A DNA stretch of 64,000 nucleotides from JBOGVZ01 sp050692985 (GTDB lineage: Bacteria > Actinomycetota > UBA4738 > CALAEC01): NCBI GenBank assembly GCA_050692985.1, contig JBOGVZ010000049.1:84076-148075 (forward strand), given 5' to 3'. The notes below the pieces were generated by a model that was not told where the DNA came from, searched no databases, and saw nothing but the letters and a program-made list of their open reading frames with translations. Below, piece after piece: positions 46,401-53,978 of the stretch (its first letter is position 1; the number at the start of each line of letters is the position of its first letter). The position numbers and the translations under genes are program-made.

Positions 46401-46907
46401 TTACCGGAGCAGCAGGAACACGAGGGCGCCGGCGACCCCCAGGGCGATGAGCGCCGCCAGGACCACGGCTCGGGACCGCTGGGCCGCCGCCGGGTCCGCG
46501 GGGATGGGGCGCAGGGACTCCCTCGCCGTGAATGCCGGGCTGGGGTGGGCGTGCCACCACTCCCGCAGCGAGCGGCACCGGCCGTCTTCGGCGAACTCCA
46601 GCAGGAACACTCCGTCGAGGCGGGTGGGCTCGCCGTTCCGGATCTTCACGTAGGAGGCCCACCACCGGACGATGGCCCGTTCCCCATCCACCGACAGGGT
46701 CTCGAACCCGAACGCGATGTCCCGCTGCGTCTCGGGGATCTCCGACCAGTACCGGTAGATGGCCGCCCGCCCGGTCATGGGCTCGTCGAACGGCTTCTCC
46801 CGATACTCGGCATCCTCGGTGAACAGCTCGGCGGCCGCGCCCGGGTCGCGGGTCTCCCACGCGCGGCCGTACCGCTCCAGCCAGCCCTCGACCGCGGCGC
46901 GGTCCAC
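46401..46907 (-). CDS. SnoaL/NTF2-like domain protein with a C-terminal membrane anchor
   Basis: 168 residues from a GTG start. Residues 1-125 match the SnoaL-like cone-shaped fold: YGRAWETRDPGAAAELFTED, YREKPFDEPMTGRAAIYRYW and LLEFAEDGRCRSLREWWHAH. A C-terminal helix (residues about 146-166, VVLAALIALGVAGALVFLLL) would tether it with the domain inside the cell. It follows rpmE by six bases. The domain can be an isomerase, a hydrolase or non-catalytic, and no substrate is indicated. Confidence 0.82.
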   Translation of the reverse strand: MDRAAVEGWLERYGRAWETRDPGAAAELFTEDAEYREKPFDEPMTGRAAIYRYWSEIPETQRDIAFGFETLSVDGERAIVRWWASYVKIRNGEPTRLDGVFLLEFAEDGRCRSLREWWHAHPSPAFTARESLRPIPADPAAAQRSRAVVLAALIALGVAGALVFLLLR

Positions 46908-46913
46908 CGGGTG

Positions 46914-47117
46914 CTAGGCCTTCTTGCCGTAGCGGCGCTGGAACCGCTCCACGCGGCCGCCGGTGTCCACGAACTTCTGCTTGCCCGTGTAGAACGGATG
47001 GCACACGTTGCAGATCTCGACGTGGATCTCGGGCTTGGTGGCCCGCGTCTCGAACGTGTTGCCGCACGAGCACCGCACCACCGCGGGGCCGTACTCGGGA
47101 TGGATCCCCTGCTTCAT
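46914..47117 (-). CDS. rpmE: Ribosomal protein bL31, zinc-binding form
   Basis: 67 residues. MKQGIHPEYGPAVVRC is the typical start. The four zinc ligands are Cys16, Cys18, Cys36 and Cys39 (CSCGNTF and ICNVCHPFYTGKQKF), so this is the C+ type used under zinc sufficiency. It lies in the conserved rho-rpmE-prfA neighbourhood. Confidence 0.98.
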   Translation of the reverse strand: MKQGIHPEYGPAVVRCSCGNTFETRATKPEIHVEICNVCHPFYTGKQKFVDTGGRVERFQRRYGKKA

Positions 47118-47169
47118 CTCTCGCCTTTCAGCTCACGCGCCTGGGGGCCTCCGGCCGCCGGACGCAGTG

Positions 47170-47397
47170 TCAAGAATACGAGAGGCCGTGGTCCTCCATC
47201 AGCCCCTCCACGTACCGGTGGAACGCCAGGTGGTCGCTCCGGTATTCCCGCTCCTCATCGTCCTTGCGGACGGTGACGACGTCGTACGGGCCGCCCGGCG
47301 TGTCCCGGTCCTCGGTGATCTTCACCGGCTCCCAACCGTCGTCCTCGACGGCCTGGCGCAGCTCGACGAGCGTCGGATCGTCTCCCCACCCCGCCAT
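47170..47397 (-). CDS. Small acidic protein of unknown function between rho and rpmE
   Basis: 75 residues from the ATG at 47397 (MAGWGDDPTLVELRQAVED), with GGGGGGAGAG just upstream. It is rich in Asp and Glu with no signal or helix: WEPVKITEDRDTPGGPYDVV, then REYRSDHLAFHRYVEGLMED. Composition and the ribosome-binding site support a real gene; the longer in-frame extension runs into rho and is rejected. It lies 23 bases after rho. Confidence 0.7.
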   Translation of the reverse strand: MAGWGDDPTLVELRQAVEDDGWEPVKITEDRDTPGGPYDVVTVRKDDEEREYRSDHLAFHRYVEGLMEDHGLSYS

Positions 47398-47420
47398 CGG
47401 CTCTCCCCCCGAACCCCCGC

Positions 47421-48908
47421 TCAGTCCCGCATCGGGGCCTTGGCGATCTCCTTGAGGAACTGCTCGTTCGACTTCGTGGCCCGGATCTTGTCGATGAGCA
47501 TCTCGATGGAGGCCCCGCTGTCGAGGGCGTGGAGCACCCGGCGGAGCCGCCACGTGAGAGCCAGCTCCTCGCTGGGCATGAGGCGCTCCTCCTTGCGGGT
47601 CCCCGAGGCCTCGATGTTGATGGCCGGGAAGATCCGCTTCTCGGAGAGCTGCCGGTCGAGCCGGAGCTCCATGTTCCCGGTGCCCTTGAACTCCTCGAAG
47701 ATCACCTCGTCCATGCGCGACCCGGTCTCCACCAGGGCGCTGGCGATGATCGTCAGCGACCCGCCCTCCTCGATGTTTCGGGCCGCCCCGAAGAACCGCT
47801 TGGGCGGGTACAGCGCGGTGGAGTCCACGCCTCCCGACAGGATCTTCCCGGACGCGGGCGCTGCCAGGTTGTAGGCCCGGGCCAGCCGGGTGACCGAGTC
47901 GAGCAGGATGGCCACGTTCTGGCCGGACTCCACCAGCCGCTTGGCACGCTCCAGCACCAGCTCGGTGACCTGGATGTGCTGGTCGGCCGGCTTGTCGAAC
48001 GTGGAGTACACGACCTCGGCGGCCTCCACGGTCCGCTGCCAGTCCGTGACCTCCTCGGGACGCTCGTCCACCAGCAGGACCATCACGTGGGTCTTCGAGT
48101 CGGCGGTGATGATCCCGTTGGCGATCTGCTTGAGGACCGTGGTCTTGCCGGCCTTGGGCGGCGAGACCACCATCCCTCGCTGCCCCTTCCCGATGGGGGC
48201 CACCAGGTCGATGATCCGCTCGGTCACCGCGGTCGGTCCGCTCTCCAGGCGGAACCGCTCCTCCGGGAACAGGGGGGTGAGCTTCTCGAACTGGGGGCGC
48301 TCGCGGGCCTCATCCGGGCTCATCCCGTTGACGGTGTCGATGCGCAGCAGCGCGAAGTACTTCTCGCTGTCCTTGGGGTGGCGCACCGCGCCGGTGACCT
48401 CGTCACCCTTGCGCAGCGCGAACCGGCGGATCTGCGACAGCGAGACGTAGACGTCCTGGGCGCTGGGCAGGTATCCGCCGGTGCGGAGGAAGCCGTACCC
48501 CTCCGGGAGGATGTCGAGGATGCCGGTGTGCACCGGCGCCTCGGCCAGCTCCTCCTCGGTGGCCTCGCGGGGTCCCCGCTCACGCCGGCGATCCCGTCCC
48601 CGGCGCCCGCGACCGTCCCGGCCGTCGGGCCGGCGGTCCCTGGGCGGGGCCTGCGTTCGGACCTGCCCGCCACCGCCCTCGGAGCCCTGGCGAGCCTCGC
48701 CGGAGCCCTGGGCGGCCCGGGAGGCCTCCCCGCCGTCTCCGGCGGACCGGCGGGCCTCCCCGTCGTCCGAGCGGGCCACGATGGCGTCGATGAGGTCACC
48801 CTTCTTCAGCCGCTGGTGCCCCTCGACGCCCAGCCCCGAGGCGATCTCCTGGAGCTCGGGCAGGACCTTCTGCTCGAGCTTGGATCGATCCACGGTTCGA
48901 GATTCCAC
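47421..48908 (-). CDS. rho: Transcription termination factor Rho
   Basis: 495 residues from a GTG start. Residues 1-45 are a Rho N-terminal SAP-like domain (LPELQEIASGLGVEG, RLKKGDLIDAIVA). Residues 50-125 are an Arg/Gly/Asp-rich actinobacterial-type insert (RDGRGRRGRDRRRERG). The RNA-binding cold-shock domain follows (HTGILDILPEGYGFLRTGGY), then the RecA-type motor: Walker A SPPKAGKTTVLKQIA, Walker B VAILLDSVTRLARAYN and the Q/R-loop region. The stop of the upstream transaldolase gene is one base away, so both are on one transcript. Confidence 0.97.
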   Translation of the reverse strand: MESRTVDRSKLEQKVLPELQEIASGLGVEGHQRLKKGDLIDAIVARSDDGEARRSAGDGGEASRAAQGSGEARQGSEGGGGQVRTQAPPRDRRPDGRDGRGRRGRDRRRERGPREATEEELAEAPVHTGILDILPEGYGFLRTGGYLPSAQDVYVSLSQIRRFALRKGDEVTGAVRHPKDSEKYFALLRIDTVNGMSPDEARERPQFEKLTPLFPEERFRLESGPTAVTERIIDLVAPIGKGQRGMVVSPPKAGKTTVLKQIANGIITADSKTHVMVLLVDERPEEVTDWQRTVEAAEVVYSTFDKPADQHIQVTELVLERAKRLVESGQNVAILLDSVTRLARAYNLAAPASGKILSGGVDSTALYPPKRFFGAARNIEEGGSLTIIASALVETGSRMDEVIFEEFKGTGNMELRLDRQLSEKRIFPAINIEASGTRKEERLMPSEELALTWRLRRVLHALDSGASIEMLIDKIRATKSNEQFLKEIAKAPMRD

Positions 48909-48909
48909 G

Positions 48910-49575
48910 TTACGCTCCTTCCTTACCGAGCTTCTTCTTCAGCTCACCCCAGTCCGCCAGGAACCTCTCGAGGCCCGCGTCGGTCAAGGGGTGCTTCACC
49001 AGCTTCGAGAACACGTCGTACGGCATGGTGGCAATGTCAGCGCCGGTCAGGGCCGCCTCGACCACGTGCATCGGATGGCGGAGCGATGCGGCCAAGACCT
49101 GGGTCTCGTAGCCCTGGACCCGGTAGATGTCGCAGATCTGCCGGAGGGCGTGCATCCCGTCCGCGGCCGCATCGTCGATGCGACCCAGGAACGGAGACAC
49201 GATGTACGCGCCGATCTCCGCAGCAAGGATAGCCTGTGCCGGCGAGAACGTCAGCGTCACGTTGATCTTGATCCCGTCGCCGACCAGCCGCTTGCCGCAC
49301 TGGAGACCGTCGGGGGTCATGGGAACCTTGACCACGGCGTTCGGTCCCAGCGAGGCCAGGTACTTCCCTTCCTCGTACATCGCCTCGGCCTGTGGCTCGG
49401 TGGTCTCCAGGGACACGTCGCCCTCGACCTCGTCCAGGACCTCCTTCCACACCCGCTCCGGCTCGAGCGCTTCCTTGAAGATGAGGGAGGGGTTCGTGGT
49501 CACGCCCGACAGGACGCCCCACCGGTTGATCTCCCGGATCTCCTCGATGTTCGCCGTGTCCAGGAACAACCTCAC
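48910..49575 (-). CDS. TalC/MipB-type transaldolase or fructose-6-phosphate aldolase
   Basis: 221 residues from the GTG at 49575 (VRLFLDTANIEEIREINRWG), overlapping the 2PGK stop as GTGA. The length and sequence fit the short transaldolase subfamily: GVLSGVTTNPSLIFKE, the Schiff-base lysine in NAVVKVPMTPDGL, NVTLTFSPAQAILAAEIGA and YIVSPFLGRIDD. Members either transfer dihydroxyacetone (pentose phosphate pathway) or cleave fructose 6-phosphate, and the two cannot be told apart by eye. It is embedded between the cyclic-2,3-diphosphoglycerate genes and rho. Confidence 0.92.
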   Translation of the reverse strand: MRLFLDTANIEEIREINRWGVLSGVTTNPSLIFKEALEPERVWKEVLDEVEGDVSLETTEPQAEAMYEEGKYLASLGPNAVVKVPMTPDGLQCGKRLVGDGIKINVTLTFSPAQAILAAEIGAYIVSPFLGRIDDAAADGMHALRQICDIYRVQGYETQVLAASLRHPMHVVEAALTGADIATMPYDVFSKLVKHPLTDAGLERFLADWGELKKKLGKEGA

Positions 49576-50546
49576 CGCTTCCTCCCCCCTTCGAGCTCCA
49601 GCACCTGTTCGCGGTCGGCGCCTCCCCGGGCACGGACGCGAGCGGTGGCCCGCTCCACCACGAGGTCGATGATGGCCGTGATCGCCTGGTCCAGGTTGTA
49701 CGAGGCCACCACGGGCCAGTCGTGGGACAGGGCCTGGCTCTTGATGTACTTCTGCACCTTCCGGATGTTGTCGAAGTTGTCCAGGTAGCGGTCGAAGGGA
49801 CGGGCCGCCGAGTCCGCTGACCGGGCCTGGAAGTGGCTGCGGTGCAGCTCCTCGTCCTCCACGGTCACCACCACCGGCACGGCCACGACCCGCTCGGTGA
49901 ACGCCAGCACGTCGAGGAACCCCGGGACGATGTGTGCGCCCTCGATGATCACGCTGATCCCCTCGACGGCCGAGCGCTCGATCAGGGCCCGGACGCCCAC
50001 GGCCACCGCGTGGGTCTGCTCGCGGAATCCCACGATCACCTGGTCCGCCGCCCGGGCCGGCGGCTCCCGCAGCGCCGTGTCCGCATCGAACGACGACGTG
50101 TACAGGGTGGGCATCAGCTCCCGGGAGAACAGCGCCCGCATGACTTCCCGGACCGCATCGGTGGGGATCACCCGGACCACGCCCAGGCGGGCGGCGATCT
50201 GCGTGGCCATCGTGGACTTCCCCACGCCGGTAGACCCGCCGATGAGGATCACCAGGGGCACGTCGAGCGCGGCCACCTCCTGCCACCGCATGAAGTTCTT
50301 GGCGTAGCGCTCGCCGGCGATGTCGTCGAGGACCCGCACCGTCAGCGCCCTCAGCTCCTCGGTGGTCACCGAGCTGAGCCCCCGGTCCACGAGCACGTCC
50401 TCGATGCGCTCGGCCACCTGGTAGGCGCGGTACGGGTTCAGGCCGGTCACCGAGACCTGCGAGGCCATCAGCCCCTTCGAGTACGGAAGGCCGGGTTCTC
50501 CGTCCGACACGATGATGTGGGTGTTGCGCTTCGTCTTCTTCTTCAT
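49572..50546 (-). CDS. 2-phosphoglycerate kinase (ATP-cone plus P-loop kinase)
   Basis: 324 residues. An N-terminal ATP-cone (residues about 8-92: IIVSDGEPGLPYSKGLMASQ, LNPYRAYQVAERIEDVLVDR) precedes a P-loop kinase domain with GGSTGVGKST at 103-112, a lid-like RALFSRELMPTLYTSSFDA and SVIIEGAHIVPGFLD. This is the domain plan of archaeal 2-phosphoglycerate kinases, which make 2,3-bisphosphoglycerate, the precursor of cyclic 2,3-diphosphoglycerate. The ATG overlaps the stop of the upstream cPGS gene (ATGA), and its own stop overlaps the transaldolase GTG. Assignment rests on domain order and on its partner gene. Confidence 0.85.
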   Translation of the reverse strand: MKKKTKRNTHIIVSDGEPGLPYSKGLMASQVSVTGLNPYRAYQVAERIEDVLVDRGLSSVTTEELRALTVRVLDDIAGERYAKNFMRWQEVAALDVPLVILIGGSTGVGKSTMATQIAARLGVVRVIPTDAVREVMRALFSRELMPTLYTSSFDADTALREPPARAADQVIVGFREQTHAVAVGVRALIERSAVEGISVIIEGAHIVPGFLDVLAFTERVVAVPVVVTVEDEELHRSHFQARSADSAARPFDRYLDNFDNIRKVQKYIKSQALSHDWPVVASYNLDQAITAIIDLVVERATARVRARGGADREQVLELEGGRKR

Positions 50547-51880
50547 CTCGCTCCCGCGCGCTCGACCGCCAGCCGAGCCGTGTCCAGCAGCACCTCCGAC
50601 AGCTCGCCGTCACCGTCCAGCGTCTCGGCCCGGTTGTCGGCGAACACCACCTCGGCGCCCCGCGCGACGGCCCGGTCGGCGGCCACGTCCACCGCGGCCG
50701 CCTTGAGCTCGGTCACCAGCACGTCGAAGTCGGGGGCCGCCTCGAGGTCCTCGGCCAGCCCCGCCCGGTCGGCCAGGCGGTGGCTCGCCCCGACCACCGT
50801 GCATCCGAACCCTCGTTCCAGGGAAGCCACGAGGTCTGGGAGGCCGGCCTGGGGCGCCGTGGTCGTGAAGAACACCTTCTTCCCCCCGACTTCGCCCAGT
50901 GGCACGGGACGGAAATCCGTGATGACGATCCGCGCGTCTGGACGTAGCCTTCGGACGTGGGATACCAGATCGGAAAGATCCTGCGGCCCGCGTTGAGGGC
51001 CACCTCCCATTGTAAAGATGACGGCGTCGGATAGCAATACCCTGAACGGTCCCAGGTACCCCGCCAGGTGCTCCTGCGGCGCCGAGGCCGGGCACACCAG
51101 CACACCCGCATCCCAGGGGATGGGGGGCACCGCCGCGCCGCTCCCCTCCAGCAGGACCAGCCCGGCACCCCGTTCCTCGGCCACCGCGGCGGCCTCGCGG
51201 ACGTTCGACACGAACGGCCGCCCCGCCAGGCCCCCCCCGCACCGACGGGCCCCCACGGTCGTGACCCCGGTGGTCAGCGCGTCCTCCAAGTAGTCGCTGG
51301 CCGCGTGCTCGCCGGCCCGGACCAGGTCCACCAGGCGCTCGAGGTCCACCGAGCCCGGGTCGGCCACCTGCGGGGCGGGCGGACCGCCCCGGCCCATGGC
51401 CACGACCACCGGGCGCATCCCCGCCCGGTCGGCCACCCGGGCGGCCTCCCCGGCGATGGCGGTCTTCCCCGTTCGCTTGCCGGTCCCGATCACCGCCAGC
51501 GTGGGCGTGGACAGCGGGGGCCCGGTCACCGGCGGCTCCAAGGAGAAGTCCGGCCCCACGTAGCGGAGGCCGGCCGACAGGGCCACCGCGGCGACCAGCA
51601 TCCGCTCCCGGTAGCCGAGCACCGGCTCGTCCGAGAGGTCCAGGACCACCTCCGGCCGGTGGGCCACGATGGCCTTCACCAGCCCCGCCGCCAGATCGTC
51701 GCCCGCGACCTCCACGGGGACCGGACCGAAGTCCAGGTTGCCGCCGGCGTCGATCTTCTCCACCCCGCCCACGAACAGGCACGCCGCCGGCTCGTACCCG
51801 AGGGTGCGGGCGGCCGCCAGCCCCCACCTGGTGGTGGGTGGGTAGTGCTCGCCGTCCACGAGGACCAGGGCTCGGATCAT
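50543..51880 (-). CDS. Cyclic 2,3-diphosphoglycerate synthetase
   Basis: 445 residues, close to the archaeal enzyme's size. The start MIRALVLVDGEHYPPTTRW holds the VDGEHYPP motif that marks the family; a P-loop follows at 132-140 (GTGKRTGKT), then MGRGGPPAPQV, LLEGSGAAVPPIPWDAGVLV and a C-terminal KKVFFTTTAPQAGLPDLV. In methanogens the enzyme uses ATP to close 2,3-bisphosphoglycerate into cyclic 2,3-diphosphoglycerate, a compatible solute that stabilises proteins at high temperature. It is translationally coupled to the 2PGK gene, so both steps are encoded together. No signal peptide; cytoplasmic. Confidence 0.87.
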   Translation of the reverse strand: MIRALVLVDGEHYPPTTRWGLAAARTLGYEPAACLFVGGVEKIDAGGNLDFGPVPVEVAGDDLAAGLVKAIVAHRPEVVLDLSDEPVLGYRERMLVAAVALSAGLRYVGPDFSLEPPVTGPPLSTPTLAVIGTGKRTGKTAIAGEAARVADRAGMRPVVVAMGRGGPPAPQVADPGSVDLERLVDLVRAGEHAASDYLEDALTTGVTTVGARRCGGGLAGRPFVSNVREAAAVAEERGAGLVLLEGSGAAVPPIPWDAGVLVCPASAPQEHLAGYLGPFRVLLSDAVIFTMGGGPQRGPQDLSDLVSHVRRLRPDARIVITDFRPVPLGEVGGKKVFFTTTAPQAGLPDLVASLERGFGCTVVGASHRLADRAGLAEDLEAAPDFDVLVTELKAAAVDVAADRAVARGAEVVFADNRAETLDGDGELSEVLLDTARLAVERAGAR

Positions 51881-51907
51881 CGTCGCGCGTCCCGGCTGGC
51901 GCCCGGC

Positions 51908-52708
51908 CTACTCGGCCGGAAGCGGCGCTTCCTGCCGCGGCTCCAGCGTCAGGGTCTCCAGCTCTCGGTGGTACTGGGTGCCGCTGGCGACCGAGAAGTG
52001 GGCGTTGAGGGTGGACCCTCCGAAGGGGAACTTGCGGAAGATCTTCACCTCGTCCCCCTCGATCTCCAGGACGTTGTAGCAGGGTTTGGTGTGGCCGCGC
52101 AGCCGCAACGACGCGCAGGTCCCGGCGTTGGCCACGTAGAGGTCCTCCAGCCGCCACACGTAGGGCACGTGCTTGTGCCCCGTCAGGACCACGGTGACCC
52201 CGGTGCCGATGAGGACCTCCAGGAGGTCGCCGGCATCGTAGACGATGTTGCGCTCCCGGCCGGTTCCCGGCACGGGGAGCAGGTGGTGGTGCAGGACGAA
52301 GATCTTGAGCTCGGCCGGAACCGAGAACTGCTCCTTGATCCAGCCGTACCGCTCCCGCCCGATCTGGCCGTGGTCGAGGTCTGGCTCGCTGGAGTCCGCT
52401 CCCACGATCCGAACCCCCCGGACGTCGACCGACCAGTGCCTGGGGCCGATCAGCTCCTCGAAGTGCACGTAGCCCACGTTTCGGGCGTCGTGGTTGCCCG
52501 GCACCGAGTACACCGGGGCCTTGATCCGCTCCAGGTACGCCACCGCGGTCTTGAACTCCTGCCGGTAGCCGAAGTTCGTGAAGTCCCCGGTGCACAGGAC
52601 GGCGTCGGGCTGGAGCTCGTTCAGCTCCACGATCACCCGGTTCATCAGGTTCGGCACGAAGTACGGGGAGCCGATGTGCGGGTCCGAGATGTGAGCGATG
52701 GTGGCCAT
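51908..52708 (-). CDS. Cytoplasmic calcineurin-like metallophosphoesterase (CpdA-like)
   Basis: 266 residues from the ATG at 52708 (MATIAHISDPHIGSPYFVPN); the longer reading overlaps the divergent protease gene. The motif ladder is complete: ISDPHIG, CTGDFTNFG, VPGNHDARN, LHHHLLPVPG and LTGHKHVPYV. The class III cyclic-nucleotide phosphodiesterase (CpdA) group has this layout. No export signal is present. It is the first gene of the minus-strand cluster, 27 bases upstream of the cPGS gene, so its substrate could be a cyclic phosphate, perhaps cyclic 2,3-diphosphoglycerate itself. That is speculation from position. Confidence 0.88.
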   Translation of the reverse strand: MATIAHISDPHIGSPYFVPNLMNRVIVELNELQPDAVLCTGDFTNFGYRQEFKTAVAYLERIKAPVYSVPGNHDARNVGYVHFEELIGPRHWSVDVRGVRIVGADSSEPDLDHGQIGRERYGWIKEQFSVPAELKIFVLHHHLLPVPGTGRERNIVYDAGDLLEVLIGTGVTVVLTGHKHVPYVWRLEDLYVANAGTCASLRLRGHTKPCYNVLEIEGDEVKIFRKFPFGGSTLNAHFSVASGTQYHRELETLTLEPRQEAPLPAE

Positions 52709-52775
52709 CGTCGGGCCCAGTCTACCCAGCCGCGCACTTCGGGGACCGAGCGGGGGCCGTGAGAGGATTGGCGGC

Positions 52776-53948
52776 GTGAACCTCCTGGACCTCCTGATCG
52801 TCCTCCTGGTGGCGATCTCCATCTATACGGGGTTCCGCCGGGGAGCGGCCCTCCAGCTGGTGACGTACACGGGGCTGATCCTGGGGCTGGCGGCCGGAGC
52901 GCTGCTGGCCCCGGTGCTGGCCCGGACGGCCACCGAGCCGTTCGCCCAGGCCACCATCGCCCTGGTGACGCTGCTGGTGCTGGCGGCCCTGGGGGACGCC
53001 ATCGGCTGGGCCCTGGGGACCCGGGCGTGGCTGGCGGCCCGCCGAAGCGCGATCAGCCCGGTCGACCAGGGCGCCGGATCCCTGGTGGCCGGCCTGGCCG
53101 CGTTGCTGGCGGTGTGGTTCCTGGCGTTCAACCTGGTCCAGGGCCCGTTCCCGGTGGTCTCCAAGCAGATCCGGGGCTCGGCCATCGTGCGGGGGATCGA
53201 CAACGTCCTCCCCCGGCCGCCCTCTGTGTTCTCCCAGGTGCGCCAGTTCCTCAACCGGTTCGGGTTCCCCGAGGTGTTCGCCAACCTCCCCCCGGCCCCG
53301 GCCGGTCCCGTGCAGGGCCCGTCGGAGGCCGAGGCGAACGCGGCCTTCCAGGCCGCGGCCGCCAGCACGTTCAAGGTGGTGGGCCAGGCCTGCGACCGTA
53401 TCCAGGAGGGCAGCGGATTCCTGATCGAGCCGAACTACGTGGTGACGAACGCCCACGTGGTGGCGGGCGTGGGCTCGCCCCAGGTCCAGCCCCAGGGCGG
53501 AGCGACGCTACCCGCCACCACCGTGCTGTTCGATGACGACCTCGACCTGGCGGTGCTCCGCATCGAGACCAGCCCATCCGACGACCTGGACTTCATCGAG
53601 GGCACCGCCGGCCGGGGGGCCACCGGTGCCGTGGTCGGCTACCCGGGCGGAGGCGGCCTCACCGGGGTGGATGCCGCGGTCCGCCAGCGACTGGTGGCCC
53701 GGGGCTACGACATCTACAACGACGACCAGGTCCGGCGGCGGGTCTACGAGCTCCAGGCCGTGGTCCGGCCGGGGAACTCGGGCGGCCCGTTCGTGACCAC
53801 CGACGGCCTGGTGGCCGGCGTTGTCTTCGCGGCGTCGACCACCGACGGGAACATCGGCTACGCGCTCACCTCCGACGAGGTGCTGCCGATGGTCCAGCAG
53901 GCCCTGGGGCGAACCGAGACAGTGGGCACCGGCCCCTGCATCCGGTGA
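52776..53948 (+). CDS. MarP-like membrane-anchored serine protease (CvpA domain plus trypsin-like domain)
   Basis: 390 residues from the GTG at 52776 (VNLLDLLIVLLVAISIYTGF). Four N-terminal helices form a colicin-V-production (CvpA) domain (residues about 1-122), followed by a periplasmic chymotrypsin-like protease. The triad is His227 (VVTNAHVVAG), Asp257 (DDDLDLAVLRI) and Ser335 (RPGNSGGPFV). Cys206 and the near-terminal Cys388 match the disulfide position known in Mycobacterium tuberculosis MarP, a protease required for acid resistance. The gene diverges from the phosphoesterase across 67 bases. A role in acid or oxidative stress is inferred by homology. Confidence 0.92.
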   Translation: MNLLDLLIVLLVAISIYTGFRRGAALQLVTYTGLILGLAAGALLAPVLARTATEPFAQATIALVTLLVLAALGDAIGWALGTRAWLAARRSAISPVDQGAGSLVAGLAALLAVWFLAFNLVQGPFPVVSKQIRGSAIVRGIDNVLPRPPSVFSQVRQFLNRFGFPEVFANLPPAPAGPVQGPSEAEANAAFQAAAASTFKVVGQACDRIQEGSGFLIEPNYVVTNAHVVAGVGSPQVQPQGGATLPATTVLFDDDLDLAVLRIETSPSDDLDFIEGTAGRGATGAVVGYPGGGGLTGVDAAVRQRLVARGYDIYNDDQVRRRVYELQAVVRPGNSGGPFVTTDGLVAGVVFAASTTDGNIGYALTSDEVLPMVQQALGRTETVGTGPCIR

Positions 53949-53978
53949 GGATCGGCACCCGGCAGCATCGCGCCGGAG

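Noticed and set aside
47146..47173. TTGACA on the minus strand as a promoter for rpmE
   Set aside because: A good -35 hexamer is present, but no -10-like sequence follows at 15-19 bases in this GC-rich stretch.
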